A stretch of DNA of 64,000 nucleotides from Fibrobacter sp. (GCA_024398935.1 JAKSIH010000012.1:1-64000), one strand, 5' to 3'. Positions 18,743 to 26,349 are shown, counted from the stretch's first letter. Numbers and translations: made by a program. The notes: a model not told the origin generated them from the letters alone.

Positions 18743-19489
18743 TTATTTTTTGGAGCTCTTTGCAGCCTTCTGGTTTGCAAGGAGAGGAGCTACTCCAAAT
18801 GTAAGAATTTTTCCGCTGACGGAGCATTCGGTACGGTAGCTACTCTTGGGCAAAGCGATACCATGGGAAGAAAGTGTTCCCATAAAGGATGCGTTTGCGT
18901 GGCTTGCGATGGTACGGACGTTGATAAAGCCCTTGTCCTTGCTGAATGTCAAGGTGAAGGTCTTCTTTGCCTTGTCAAATTCTGCGGTCATGGTCTTGTT
19001 GACCACAGTGTTTACGCTACCCTTGGTGTTGCGGTCAAAAATGATTGTCCCGCGGGAGTCGATAGAGAGCATGGTCTTGTTCGCAACGGCGTTTCTGCAA
19101 GCGATGGGCTGCCAGGCCCCCTTCTTCTTGTTGGAATTTGCGTTGGAGAAAATGTACCTGTTGCCATCTTTTTCAAGTTCATAGGCGCCGGTGGCAATCT
19201 TTTCGCCAATGGCGTTCAGAGCACCCTTGAAATAGAGGAACTTGGACTTGGAACCGTTGACGCCCGGGATAAAGCGGAAGGAGGTTGCCTTTGCGTCCTT
19301 GATCGGCGTAATTGCGATGCGCTTGCTTACAGGATCAACTTCGATGTCCGCATAGGGACCGATTTCGACGACTTCGCCCTTCTTTCCGGTTTCCTGCTTT
19401 GCCAGCTTATCAAGCTTCATTGCCTTGATTGCCTGGACGGGGAAACGGAGAAAACCGCGAATATCCATTTTTACGATAATGCTTTCCAT
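18743..19489 (-). CDS. Hypothetical cytoplasmic protein
   Basis: Protein of 248 residues, lysine-rich (Lys at about one residue in eight), without signal peptide or membrane helix. GAGGT upstream supports the ATG at 19489; an ATG 7 codons later gives MDIRGFLRFPV. The N-terminus (RFPVQAIKAMKL, then VEIGPYADIEVDPVSKRIAITP) resembles a small beta domain of the kind seen in DNA-binding AbrB-like proteins, but this is only an impression. No family recognised. It leads a two-gene unit with the following membrane-protein gene. Confidence 0.65.
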   Translation of the reverse strand: MESIIVKMDIRGFLRFPVQAIKAMKLDKLAKQETGKKGEVVEIGPYADIEVDPVSKRIAITPIKDAKATSFRFIPGVNGSKSKFLYFKGALNAIGEKIATGAYELEKDGNRYIFSNANSNKKKGAWQPIACRNAVANKTMLSIDSRGTIIFDRNTKGSVNTVVNKTMTAEFDKAKKTFTLTFSKDKGFINVRTIASHANASFMGTLSSHGIALPKSSYRTECSVSGKILTFGVAPLLANQKAAKSSKK

Positions 19490-19582
19490 AAATACCTCGA
19501 AAAATTTTTAATGTAAATTAACAAAAATTTATCACTATCGTAATGGTAAATTACAAAAAAAGAATAAAGTAACTTTTGGAAT

Positions 19583-19618
19583 ACGCTTTTTGTAAGCGTT
19601 TACGAGGTGTTTAAACGC
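19583..19618. other. Two overlapping, mutually exclusive hairpins
   Basis: ACGCTT/AAGCGT (19583-19599) and GCGTTTA/TAAACGC (19596-19618) share the bases GCGT, so only one can form at a time. They lie in the 209-bp gap between two minus-strand genes, which otherwise holds AT-rich promoter-like sequence and no gene. Confidence 0.4.
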
Positions 19619-19698
19619 AATTGTATGAAAAAAAGTACTTTTCCCCCGCTCAAAGCCAGTTTTGAACAAAGTCTGTAGAACGTTCTTTCGGAGTATTT

Positions 19699-20460
19699 CT
19701 AGGGCTTTAAAATGGGGAGGAGCGCATCCTGAAGAGGAACTCCCTTGCGGTAAATTCTGATGGCCTTGACCAACGGTGCTGCGTTTTCTGTGGTTCTCGT
19801 TTCGTGCTGTGCTCTGTCGTAGACGACAATGGCGCGGGAATCGATTTCTTCGAGTCGTTCCTTGTGTACAGACACGTTGGCGCGGATTAAGAATTTGGGG
19901 TAGAGTGCACGGTACTTGTTAGCGATGGCGTCCTTGATGCTGAAAACCGGGTCGAGGAATAGATATTGTCCCTTTACGCTTGTCTGCTGTGCCGCGAGAA
20001 TGGCGCCTGTGCCGCGCCCTGCAAAAAATGCGATACCACTGGGGTCCGCCTGGGCTGCGCACTCCGCAATTTGCCTTGCGTCGGATTCGAAGGTCTCCTG
20101 GGAAGGCGTTCCCTTGTTTTCTCCGCTGCCTCTGTAGTTGAAGGAGACTAGTCTTGCCTGGGAAAACTCTCCCATTTCGGCAAGGAACTGGGCTGCATCC
20201 TCCTCTGCATCGGGGTAGTAGAGGAGGACAGGTGCGCCAGCGCTTCCTATGATCCATCCGCCAAGAATTGTCCCGTCGTCTAGAGTGCAGGATACGTTTT
20301 TTGCCTTGCCGGCGATGGCCTGGTTTGCCTCGGCGTGCGTGATTGCCCTAGGAAACGCGTTACGCCGTTCCGTGAGTGCCAGATAAAATACCATGCAGAT
20401 ATAAATAACGGCAAGAACACCCACAAAACGAAGGACGCGGAATAAAAAAGACTTGATCAT
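19699..20460 (-). CDS. Membrane-anchored alpha/beta hydrolase-like protein without catalytic serine
   Basis: Protein of 253 residues starting MIKSFLFRVLRF. The frame is open further upstream into the 137-bp repeat, but this ATG begins the single N-terminal membrane helix (FVGVLAVIYICMVFYLAL). The rest matches the family of anchored serine hydrolases related to FrsA/YqkD: DGTILGGWIIG, VLLYYPDAEEDAAQF, SFNYRGSGENKGTPSQE, and the nucleophile region FFAGRGTGAILA. Where family members have GRSxG this one has GRGTG: Gly150, codon GGC, one base from Ser AGC. No clear catalytic His is seen near the C-terminus, so it is probably non-catalytic. Confidence 0.72.
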   Translation of the reverse strand: MIKSFLFRVLRFVGVLAVIYICMVFYLALTERRNAFPRAITHAEANQAIAGKAKNVSCTLDDGTILGGWIIGSAGAPVLLYYPDAEEDAAQFLAEMGEFSQARLVSFNYRGSGENKGTPSQETFESDARQIAECAAQADPSGIAFFAGRGTGAILAAQQTSVKGQYLFLDPVFSIKDAIANKYRALYPKFLIRANVSVHKERLEEIDSRAIVVYDRAQHETRTTENAAPLVKAIRIYRKGVPLQDALLPILKP

Positions 20461-20548
20461 AGAACGAAAAATAAAAAATATCTTTTTATGGAATGGGCAA
20501 ATAACCCCGCAGTAAAAAACGGAAAGACCGCTTAAGACCCGATTCCCG

Positions 20549-20970
20549 GCGAAGCCCCAGTAAAATGCGGACAATCAGAATGTAAAATCAGACAACCGCA
20601 GTCGCGAAAGCGAGAGCCAAGGGGGTTCTGGCTAATGAACACTTGGGGCTTTAGCCCTTAGTGTGAATTGTCCACTTTGTGGATGGCGAAGCCCCAGTAA
20701 GATGCGGACAATCAGAATGTAAAATCAGGCAACCGCACTCGCGAAAGCGAGTGCCAAGGGGGTTCTGGCTAATGAACACTTAGGGCTTTAGCCCTTAGTG
20801 TGAATTGTCCACCTTGTGGATGGCGAAGCCCCGGTAAAATGCAGACAATCAGAATGTAAAATCAGGCAACCGCAGTCGCGAAAGCGAGTGCCAAGGGGAT
20901 TCGGGCTAATGAACACTTAGGGCTTTAGCCCTTAGTGTGAATTGTCCACTTTGTGGATGGCGAAGCCCCC
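20549..20970. repeat. Three tandem 137-bp structured repeats
   Basis: Units start at 20549, 20686 and 20823, each with GCGAAGCCCC, and a truncated fourth begins at 20960; the period is exactly 137 bp. Units differ at only a few positions. Each holds an outer pairing GGACAAT...ATTGTCC (20706-20712 with 20804-20810 in unit 2) that encloses two stem-loops, GCACTCGC-GAAA-GCGAGTGC (20735-20754) and a near-palindrome around TTAGGGCTTTAGCCC (20777-20800). A TCCAC/GTGGA hairpin closes the unit. There are no spacers, so it is not a CRISPR array. No gene lies in 20575-21238. Confidence 0.9.
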
Positions 20971-20983
20971 TGAGTAATAAAAA

Positions 20984-21013
20984 GGACTCTCGCCTGGAGT
21001 GTGGCGAGAGTCC
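20984..21013 (-). terminator. Strong hairpin, terminator-like on the minus strand
   Basis: Perfect 11-bp stem GGACTCTCGCC/GGCGAGAGTCC with an 8-base loop. Only the minus-strand reading has a following T-run (TTTTTATTA), so it would stop a leftward transcript coming from the 21.0-21.2 kb region. Confidence 0.6.
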
Positions 21014-21026
21014 GAGGGATGGGATT

Positions 21027-21207
21027 GGGTGTTCCCTAAATATACCCTAAAAAATTTGCAGGTGGTACACTTTTTTTGATAGCCGTTCCCGAAAGTGTTC
21101 TCTAGGTGTTCTCTGACACTCTCTATGGGTTTTTATTGGCTGAAAAGGGATTGTTTACTTCAAAAGTACCCCCTTTTTGGGGCTTTTTTTATATGCAGGG
21201 TGTTCCC
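21027..21207 (+). promoter_or_regulatory. Leader of the TIGR02147 gene with repeated GTGTTCYC motifs and an internal terminator-like hairpin
   Basis: GGGTGTTCCC occurs at 21027-21036 and 21198-21207, and GTGTTCTCT at 21095-21103 and 21106-21114: four copies of GTGTTCYC in 180 bp, an operator-like pattern. At 21162-21190 the sequence AAAAG-TA-CCCC, loop, GGGG-CTTTTTTT forms a stem followed by seven T, 49 bp before the start codon. Confidence 0.45.
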
Positions 21208-21238
21208 AAAAAATCGCAAAAAATTATCTTTATCCCCG

Positions 21239-22087
21239 ATGAACGTATACGCATATTATAACTACAGGAAGTACCTCCAGGACTACTATGACTATCGCAA
21301 GTCCGTCCAGAGATATTTTTCCTATAGGTCATTCGCGAAGAAAGCCGGGTATTCTTCTTCCGGCTTTTATCTGGATTTGATTCGCGGCAGAAAATCCTTG
21401 ACTCCCCAGATGCTCCCGAAGTTTATTGCCGCTTTGGGCTTGAACGAAAAGGAAGGGCGCTATTTTACCCTGATGGTGGACTTCACTCATGCCACGACGG
21501 CTGCTTCCAAGCAGGCGATTTTTGAACAGATGTCCGCCCTACTGCCGAGTGCGGTCAAGTCTCTGACGAAGAACCAGCAGGAATACTACAGCAAGTGGTA
21601 TTATGTCGCCGCCCGCGAAGCTTTGGCTATTTTGAATGTGGGGGAGAAGAATATTCAGGAACTAGCCTTGTTCCTGAATCCCCGCATTACGCTTCCCCAG
21701 GCTAAGCAAGCTATTCAGCTTTTGCTAAGCCTCGGTCTCATTGAACTGGACCTGACTGGCTGTTACCGTTCGGTGAACAAGGCTATCTTCAGTGGATCTG
21801 AAGTGACTCCGTTGTTTGTCCACCAGTTCCAGAAACAGATGATAGATTTGGGCAAGGATGCCCTGGATCACTACAGCACGGAACGCAGAAATGTATCTTG
21901 TATGACCATGAGCGTTTCTGCCGAAGGCTTGGAACGCATTATCAGCAAGATTGACTTGTTCCGCAAGGAAGTGGTGGATATTGTTCGTTCCGATGAAGGT
22001 GAGACCATGGTGGCCCAAATGAACATTCAGTTCTTCCCCCTGAGCAAGGAAAAAGTGGCTTTGCCGCCTGAAAACGAGGAGGACTAA
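21239..22087 (+). CDS. TIGR02147 family protein (Fibrobacter paralogous family, HTH-like regulator)
   Basis: Protein of 282 residues starting MNVYAYYNYRKYLQDYYDYRK. The frame is open 48 codons upstream, but that part runs through a terminator-like hairpin, and this ATG gives the normal family start. The N-terminal part (YFSYRSFAKKAGYSSSGFYLDLIRGRKSLTPQMLPKFIAALGL) looks like a helix-turn-helix. The rest matches the DUF4423-like body: FTLMVDFTHA, YYSKWYYVAAREAL, and near the end MSVSAEGLERIISKID, typical of TIGR02147. Cytoplasmic, presumably a transcription regulator, though the family has no established ligand. It is followed after 1 bp by a lipoprotein gene with overlapping translation signals. 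Confidence 0.88.
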   Translation: MNVYAYYNYRKYLQDYYDYRKSVQRYFSYRSFAKKAGYSSSGFYLDLIRGRKSLTPQMLPKFIAALGLNEKEGRYFTLMVDFTHATTAASKQAIFEQMSALLPSAVKSLTKNQQEYYSKWYYVAAREALAILNVGEKNIQELALFLNPRITLPQAKQAIQLLLSLGLIELDLTGCYRSVNKAIFSGSEVTPLFVHQFQKQMIDLGKDALDHYSTERRNVSCMTMSVSAEGLERIISKIDLFRKEVVDIVRSDEGETMVAQMNIQFFPLSKEKVALPPENEED

Positions 22088-22088
22088 A

Positions 22089-23498
22089 ATGAACAGAATG
22101 TTTGCAAAGACCTTGTTCTTACAGTTCCTTGGTATATTTGCGGTTCTGTGTAGCGTGGTTGCCTGTAGTGATAAGCATACGGCGGGTACTGTTACGGATA
22201 CCGGAAACACGGTTGCCGAAGTTACCGGCGTTGTTCATCGCGCGGATGGCAAATTGGCTTCGAATGCTGTAGTTCGTATGGCTCGTGTTGTGGTGGATGA
22301 TTCGCTCATCGTTCCTGAAATGCTGGAAAGCGTTACGGATACCGATGGTGTATTCGCCTTTGATTCCGCAATTGCCGATACCTTCCAACTGGCCATTATT
22401 GATACTTCTGCAGAAGAAATCTTCTATATGCCGAGGACTACAGCTGAAGCTGGCAATTTTGATAGCATCAAGCTCGAGAAGGCTGCTTTCTTCAGTAGTG
22501 TGCTTTATTATGAGAATGTGGCTGAACTGGAAGTTGCCGTGGGCTCTCACTTTATTGTGTACCTGACGGGAACGCCTTTCTACCAGAGTGTTTTCGCTGG
22601 CGATAGCTTTAGCGTCATGATTCCTCAGGGAACCTGGTGGATGGAATTCTTCCCGGGAGATCCGCAGATAGTGGCTAAACTTCAGAGCTCCGGCGTGGCG
22701 GACAGCCTGATTTACCGCAGTTGGAAAATGACTTCTGAGGTAAAGCCTGGCGATACTTTGGATGTAAGGCCTTTCCTCTGGAGTACTGCAGCTGACGTAG
22801 ATACTCTGGTGAAGGAAACAGAAGAAGCCGCTAAGGATGTTTCTCGCCTATATGGTAAGGTTGCCTGCAAGAATGGGAAACCTTGCGAAGGTGTGGAAGT
22901 GGCTTTGATTACGGATCTGTATGGCTTTACTTTTATGGAAGGAGATTCCCTGGAATTTGATGTCCTTACGAAGACGGATAGTCTTGGACGTTGGTGGTTA
23001 AATCTCCCCAAGGAAGTCCCAGAAGACTCCTTCCGTGTGGAATTCCGTAAGGTTCAGGATGACATCGTCGTTCAGGCGGGGACTTCTCGCTATGTTAAGA
23101 AGTCTGAAATTGCAAAATTGAAGGACACTCTGGATGTTGGCGTAGATACCCTGCAGCGTCCCGCATCCCTTTTGAGTGGGGTGAGATTGGTTGTGGATTC
23201 CCAGGATACCACGCAGTCCAGTAACTGTATGGTGAACAGTGTGGTTGTGGGGATTAAGGGAACATCCCATTTCATTCGCGACGTGAGCTGCGATATGCTG
23301 ACTCTTACGGGTATTCCTGCAGGAATACAGGAAATCGTCCTATATTCCGGTGACCCGAAGGTTATTTCTGTTCTGGAGAAGTCTGACGCCGTAAGGTGGA
23401 GCTATGTCACTCTGACTGGGGTGGATTTGCCGGAAAATGCGGAACAGAAGGTCCAATGGATTACTTATACCCCGCCAAGTAAAAATATTTTGGAATAA
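22089..23498 (+). CDS. Lipoprotein with carboxypeptidase-regulatory-like domains, partner of the TIGR02147 gene
   Basis: Protein of 469 residues with lipobox LCSVVAC (cysteine 26) and a following TDTGN motif. Two beta-sandwich units of the carboxypeptidase-regulatory type are visible: about 42-125 (VTGVVHRADGKLASNAVVRMA ... TDTDGVFAFD) and about 255-330 (LYGKVACKNGKPCEGVEVALI ... TKTDSLGRWWL). The rest is beta-rich without known motifs. Its ribosome binding site GAGGAGG lies inside the end of the TIGR02147 gene and only one base separates stop and start, so the two genes are translationally coupled. Location: periplasm or outer membrane. Function unknown. Confidence 0.82.
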   Translation: MNRMFAKTLFLQFLGIFAVLCSVVACSDKHTAGTVTDTGNTVAEVTGVVHRADGKLASNAVVRMARVVVDDSLIVPEMLESVTDTDGVFAFDSAIADTFQLAIIDTSAEEIFYMPRTTAEAGNFDSIKLEKAAFFSSVLYYENVAELEVAVGSHFIVYLTGTPFYQSVFAGDSFSVMIPQGTWWMEFFPGDPQIVAKLQSSGVADSLIYRSWKMTSEVKPGDTLDVRPFLWSTAADVDTLVKETEEAAKDVSRLYGKVACKNGKPCEGVEVALITDLYGFTFMEGDSLEFDVLTKTDSLGRWWLNLPKEVPEDSFRVEFRKVQDDIVVQAGTSRYVKKSEIAKLKDTLDVGVDTLQRPASLLSGVRLVVDSQDTTQSSNCMVNSVVVGIKGTSHFIRDVSCDMLTLTGIPAGIQEIVLYSGDPKVISVLEKSDAVRWSYVTLTGVDLPENAEQKVQWITYTPPSKNILE

Positions 23499-23503
23499 CC
23501 CCT

Positions 23504-23536
23504 TGCCAAAGCAAAAGTGATTAACTAACTTTGGCA
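23504..23536 (+). other. Perfect inverted repeat just upstream of tRNA-Gln
   Basis: TGCCAAAG and CTTTGGCA pair perfectly across a 17-base loop between the lipoprotein stop and the tRNA. It has no T-run, so it may be a weak terminator or a processing signal. Confidence 0.4.
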
Positions 23537-23544
23537 CACAACGA

Positions 23545-23615
23545 TGAGTTATGGTGTAACGGTAGCACAACAGATTCTGACTCTGTTTGTCTAGGTTCGA
23601 ATCCTGGTAACTCAA
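23545..23615 (+). tRNA. tRNA-Gln (anticodon CTG)
   Basis: Complete cloverleaf: acceptor TGAGTTA/TAACTCA (7 bp, with the T1-A72 pair typical of glutamine tRNAs), D-arm with GGTGTAACGGTAGCAC, anticodon stem ACAGA/TCTGT with loop TTCTGAC (anticodon CTG), T-arm CTAGG-TTCGAAT-CCTGG. CCA is not encoded. A terminator follows at once. Confidence 0.95.
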
Positions 23616-23620
23616 CTTCA

Positions 23621-23653
23621 AAAACTCGGTCTAGTTTAGGCCGAGTTTTTTTT
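23621..23653 (+). terminator. Terminator after tRNA-Gln
   Basis: AAAACTCGG ... CCGAGTTTT stem followed by more T, starting 6 bases after the tRNA. Confidence 0.85.
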
Positions 23654-23660
23654 GTACAAA

Positions 23661-23960
23661 GGGGAAACTCTGTTCCCCCTTTGGAATCCCCCATGCTAGC
23701 TCCGCGGCTTTGCCCCGTCACTAGTTGTATTTGGGATGTATCGTCGGGTTCCCTCGTGTTGAGGGGAAACTCTGTTCCCCCTTTGGAATCCCCCATGCTA
23801 GCTCCGTGGCTTTGCCCCGTCACTAGTTGTATTTGGGATGTATCGTCGGGTTCCCTCGTGTTGAGGGGAAACTCTGTTCCCCCTTTGGAATCCCCCATGC
23901 TAGCTCCGTGGCTTTGCCCCGTCACTAGTTGTATTCGGGATGTTCCGTCGGAGTGTTGCG
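23661..23960. repeat. Three tandem 102-bp repeats downstream of tRNA-Gln
   Basis: Units start with GGGGAAACTCTGTTCCCC at 23661, 23763 and 23865; the period is exactly 102 bp. The first two differ by about one base (CTCCGCGG against CTCCGTGG); the third diverges after about 75 bp. The opening 18 bases form a hairpin GGGGAA/TTCCCC. Because 102 is a multiple of three and no stops occur, the repeats are open on both strands, but composition and context give no support for a protein. Confidence 0.9.
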
Positions 23961-23978
23961 TAAGGAGGGGTGCTTGCG

Positions 23979-24014
23979 ATGGTATGGGTAGGGAATTTCT
24001 ATGTTTGCTGGTGA
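23979..24014 (+). CDS. Possible 11-residue leader peptide upstream of the RsmB-like gene
   Basis: The best ribosome binding site of the region, AAGGAGGGG (23962-23970), stands 8 bases before an ATG at 23979 that opens MVWVGNFYVCW and stops. Its TGA overlaps the start codon of the methyltransferase gene (TGATG). The downstream start has no binding site of its own, which suggests translational coupling or a regulatory leader. Alternatively the site serves an in-frame ATG at 23984, 13 bases away, which would make a longer methyltransferase. Confidence 0.4.
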   Translation: MVWVGNFYVCW

Positions 24015-24775
24015 TGGAATTTTTTGATTATTACGAAAAATTGTTTGGAAATCGCTGGCCAGCCCTTCTGGAGGCTCTCAAGGGCGAAGGGAAGGCTACA
24101 GAGTTAAAGTTTGGCGACGATCTTGAACCTTACTATTTGGATGAAGCGTCCGTGTTTGCGGCAAACGCTCTTGGAGTCGTGCCTGGAGACGATGTTCTGG
24201 ATATGTGTGCCGCTCCTGGGGGAAAAACTTTGGTAATTGCGTCTATGCTAAAAGGCGAAGGTTCCCTGCAGAGTAACGACCGTTCTCCGGATCGTCGGAT
24301 GCGCTTGACCCGCGTTATCGAACAGACTCTTCCTTCGGAATGGAGCGGAATTATTCATGTATCCGGTTACGATGGTATGAAGTTCGGTCTTCACAAGAAG
24401 GAATCTTACGACAAGATTCTGCTGGATGCGCCTTGTTCCTCGGACCGTCATGTGCTGAATTCGCCGGAGCACTTGAAGGTGTGGTCTGCAAAGCGGGTAA
24501 AGCGCCTATCCGTGGAACAGGGTGCACTTCTTGCATCCGCAGTGGATGCCCTTCGCCTGGGCGGCACCATCATCTATGGAACTTGCGCCCTTTCTCCCAT
24601 GGAAAACGATGATGTGGTAAAAAAAATTCTGAAGAAACGCCCTGCAATGAAATCAGTACAGATTGAAAATCTGTTGCCGGGGGCGGATCGTACGGAATTT
24701 GGAGTCCATATTCTGCCGGATCAGTCGGAAGGTCGAGGCCCCATTTATTGTGCAAAGCTTATGAAGGCTTGCTAG
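24014..24775 (+). CDS. RsmB/NOP-type RNA cytosine-5 methyltransferase
   Basis: Methylates cytosine C5 in RNA using S-adenosylmethionine. Protein of 253 residues starting MEFFDYYEKLFGNRWPALLEAL. Motifs: YYLDEASVFAANAL, VLDMCAAPGGKTL (SAM-binding motif I), DKILLDAPCSSDR (motif IV with the catalytic-type Cys) and GGTIIYGTCALSPMENDDVV (motif VI with the second Cys). It lacks the N-terminal RNA-binding extension of RsmB/RsmF and resembles the short NSUN4-like form. The frame is open far upstream through the 102-bp repeats, but that is not coding. The start at 24014 overlaps the small upstream ORF; the in-frame ATG at 23984 is the alternative. Confidence 0.85.
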   Translation: MEFFDYYEKLFGNRWPALLEALKGEGKATELKFGDDLEPYYLDEASVFAANALGVVPGDDVLDMCAAPGGKTLVIASMLKGEGSLQSNDRSPDRRMRLTRVIEQTLPSEWSGIIHVSGYDGMKFGLHKKESYDKILLDAPCSSDRHVLNSPEHLKVWSAKRVKRLSVEQGALLASAVDALRLGGTIIYGTCALSPMENDDVVKKILKKRPAMKSVQIENLLPGADRTEFGVHILPDQSEGRGPIYCAKLMKAC

Positions 24776-24852
24776 AAAACGATACTCCTGCTTGCATTAC
24801 TTTTTTTGAAGATTCCTTTTTGAAAAATCTGTTTTTAATGTATTTTAGAAGT

Positions 24853-26349
24853 ATGTCTAGTCGTTCTCTCCTGGCGTTTCTCTGTGCTTTCGCCCTGTCC
24901 TTTGGAGCGGAAGATTCTCTGCCTGTAGCTGCGTCTTCGGATTCGGCTGTTCCTACTCCTGAAGTAAAAGCCAGTCGTGAGGTTCCCGTTCGTTACTGGG
25001 TGGCTGGTGATTCCGTGGAACAGATGGCGATTTTCGTAAAGATCCAGAATGATACGGTTTTTTTGAAAAATCCGGGAGAAACGGAACAGAAACAGATTGA
25101 AAAACTGGTCGATCGAGAAAATCAGGCACTTCAGGCAAGTAATGGCCAGGAAGTGGAAGATTCTGATGATCAGGACGGCGAAGATGTTGAAATCCAGAAG
25201 CCTGCTGCAGAAATTATCATGACGGATGCGGTGAAGGATTCCGTTGCTGCCCAGAGTGAAGCAGCTCCCGTAGAAGTTGTTCCCGAAGATGACGGGGAGG
25301 ATGACGACTTGGAAACGGCCTTGGCAAAGGAGGACCAACGCCAGAAAATGGAGGAAATCGCCAAGGTGGAAGAAGAAATCCGCAAACGCGATATCCAGGA
25401 TAGTATTGAAGCCGCCGTAAAAAATCCTTACATCAAGATTTTCCGTTTTGAGCTGAAGCGCCTGTTTAATCTGGAAGACAATGTCATGATTGACCTGTCC
25501 CAGTCTAACTATGTTGTTCCTGAAATCGTAGAGGAAGAGGAATCCATTGAACTTTATCCTCCGGGAAATGGCAACATGCTTGTAATAGGTGAATCCGAAG
25601 CCTGTTCCCTTTTTGTGAACGGTATTCCCTTGAACCAGGTGACCCCCGATACCATCAAGAATATTAAGCCGGGCAAGTACACCATCTCCATCAAAAAGGT
25701 GGTGAAGGATGTGGAACGCTGGGGCGTTCAGACGGTAAAGATCAATGCGGATAGCCTGAACAGGGTGTCTATTTCCATGTTGAAACCGGCCACCCGACTC
25801 ACCTTGAATACCAATCCCGAAAATGTGGAAGTGTTCCTGAACGAGGCTCCTACCGAAAATATAATGCCTCACTTCATGACCGATGTTATCGTCGATGAAG
25901 TAAAGCCTCAGGTATCTGCGGTTCTCTATTTCAGAAAGGTTGGATACCGTGATACTTCCGTGACCGCAGAAATTCGCCCCTATATGCCGAATCTCATCAA
26001 TGTGGAAATGACTCCGGTGCTGGATGATCTAGACTTTATCCAGCAACAGCGTGCTTTTGACAAGGAACGTGGTCAGCGTCGTGTTGGTCGTGGGCTCCTC
26101 TGGAGCTCTATAGCTCCCATTGTGGCTGGTGGCGTTCTGTGGTATCTTGCGGAACGAAACTGGAGTGACGCTGCCGACAAGAAGAAGGCCTATAACAAGC
26201 TATCCGCTTTTGATAGCGAAGATACCCGTAAGATGGTTCGGGATAATCATCGCCTGAATGATCGTGGCGATATGGAATTCGGTATTGCGGCTGGCCTGGG
26301 TGGCATTGGCCTTGGACTTCTAACAGCAGGTTTTATACTAGCTTTCTAG
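24853..26349 (+). CDS. Secreted/membrane protein with PEGA-like domains
   Basis: Protein of 498 residues. The start MSSRSLLAFLCAFALSFGAE gives a clean signal peptide; upstream in-frame codons overlap the previous gene. A long acidic, partly coiled stretch (about 85-200, with many Glu/Asp and DQRQKMEEIAKVEEEIRKRD) is followed by two PEGA-like beta units: ACSLFVNGIPLNQVTPDTIKN and RLTLNTNPENVEVFLNEAPT, each ending near a hydrophobic strand. The C-terminus carries two hydrophobic segments (LLWSSIAPIVAGGVLWYL and AAGLGGIGLGLLTAGFILAF). The PEGA assignment rests on the NTNPENVEVFLN pattern. Probably an envelope protein; function unknown. Confidence 0.7.
   Translation: MSSRSLLAFLCAFALSFGAEDSLPVAASSDSAVPTPEVKASREVPVRYWVAGDSVEQMAIFVKIQNDTVFLKNPGETEQKQIEKLVDRENQALQASNGQEVEDSDDQDGEDVEIQKPAAEIIMTDAVKDSVAAQSEAAPVEVVPEDDGEDDDLETALAKEDQRQKMEEIAKVEEEIRKRDIQDSIEAAVKNPYIKIFRFELKRLFNLEDNVMIDLSQSNYVVPEIVEEEESIELYPPGNGNMLVIGESEACSLFVNGIPLNQVTPDTIKNIKPGKYTISIKKVVKDVERWGVQTVKINADSLNRVSISMLKPATRLTLNTNPENVEVFLNEAPTENIMPHFMTDVIVDEVKPQVSAVLYFRKVGYRDTSVTAEIRPYMPNLINVEMTPVLDDLDFIQQQRAFDKERGQRRVGRGLLWSSIAPIVAGGVLWYLAERNWSDAADKKKAYNKLSAFDSEDTRKMVRDNHRLNDRGDMEFGIAAGLGGIGLGLLTAGFILAF

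Noticed and set aside
20549-20970. CRISPR array
   Set aside because: Units are contiguous with no unique spacers, 137 bp long, and no cas genes are near.
23661-23960. CRISPR array or phage attachment repeats
   Set aside because: Contiguous 102-bp copies without spacers, and no integrase or phage gene nearby.
23531-24775. A single 414-codon gene from tRNA-Gln through the 102-bp repeats into the methyltransferase
   Set aside because: The first part overlaps the tRNA and its terminator and the repeats are non-coding in character; only the part from about 24014 matches the RsmB family.
24835-25872. 345-codon minus-strand ORF
   Set aside because: Shadow of the PEGA-like gene; no ribosome binding site or motifs.
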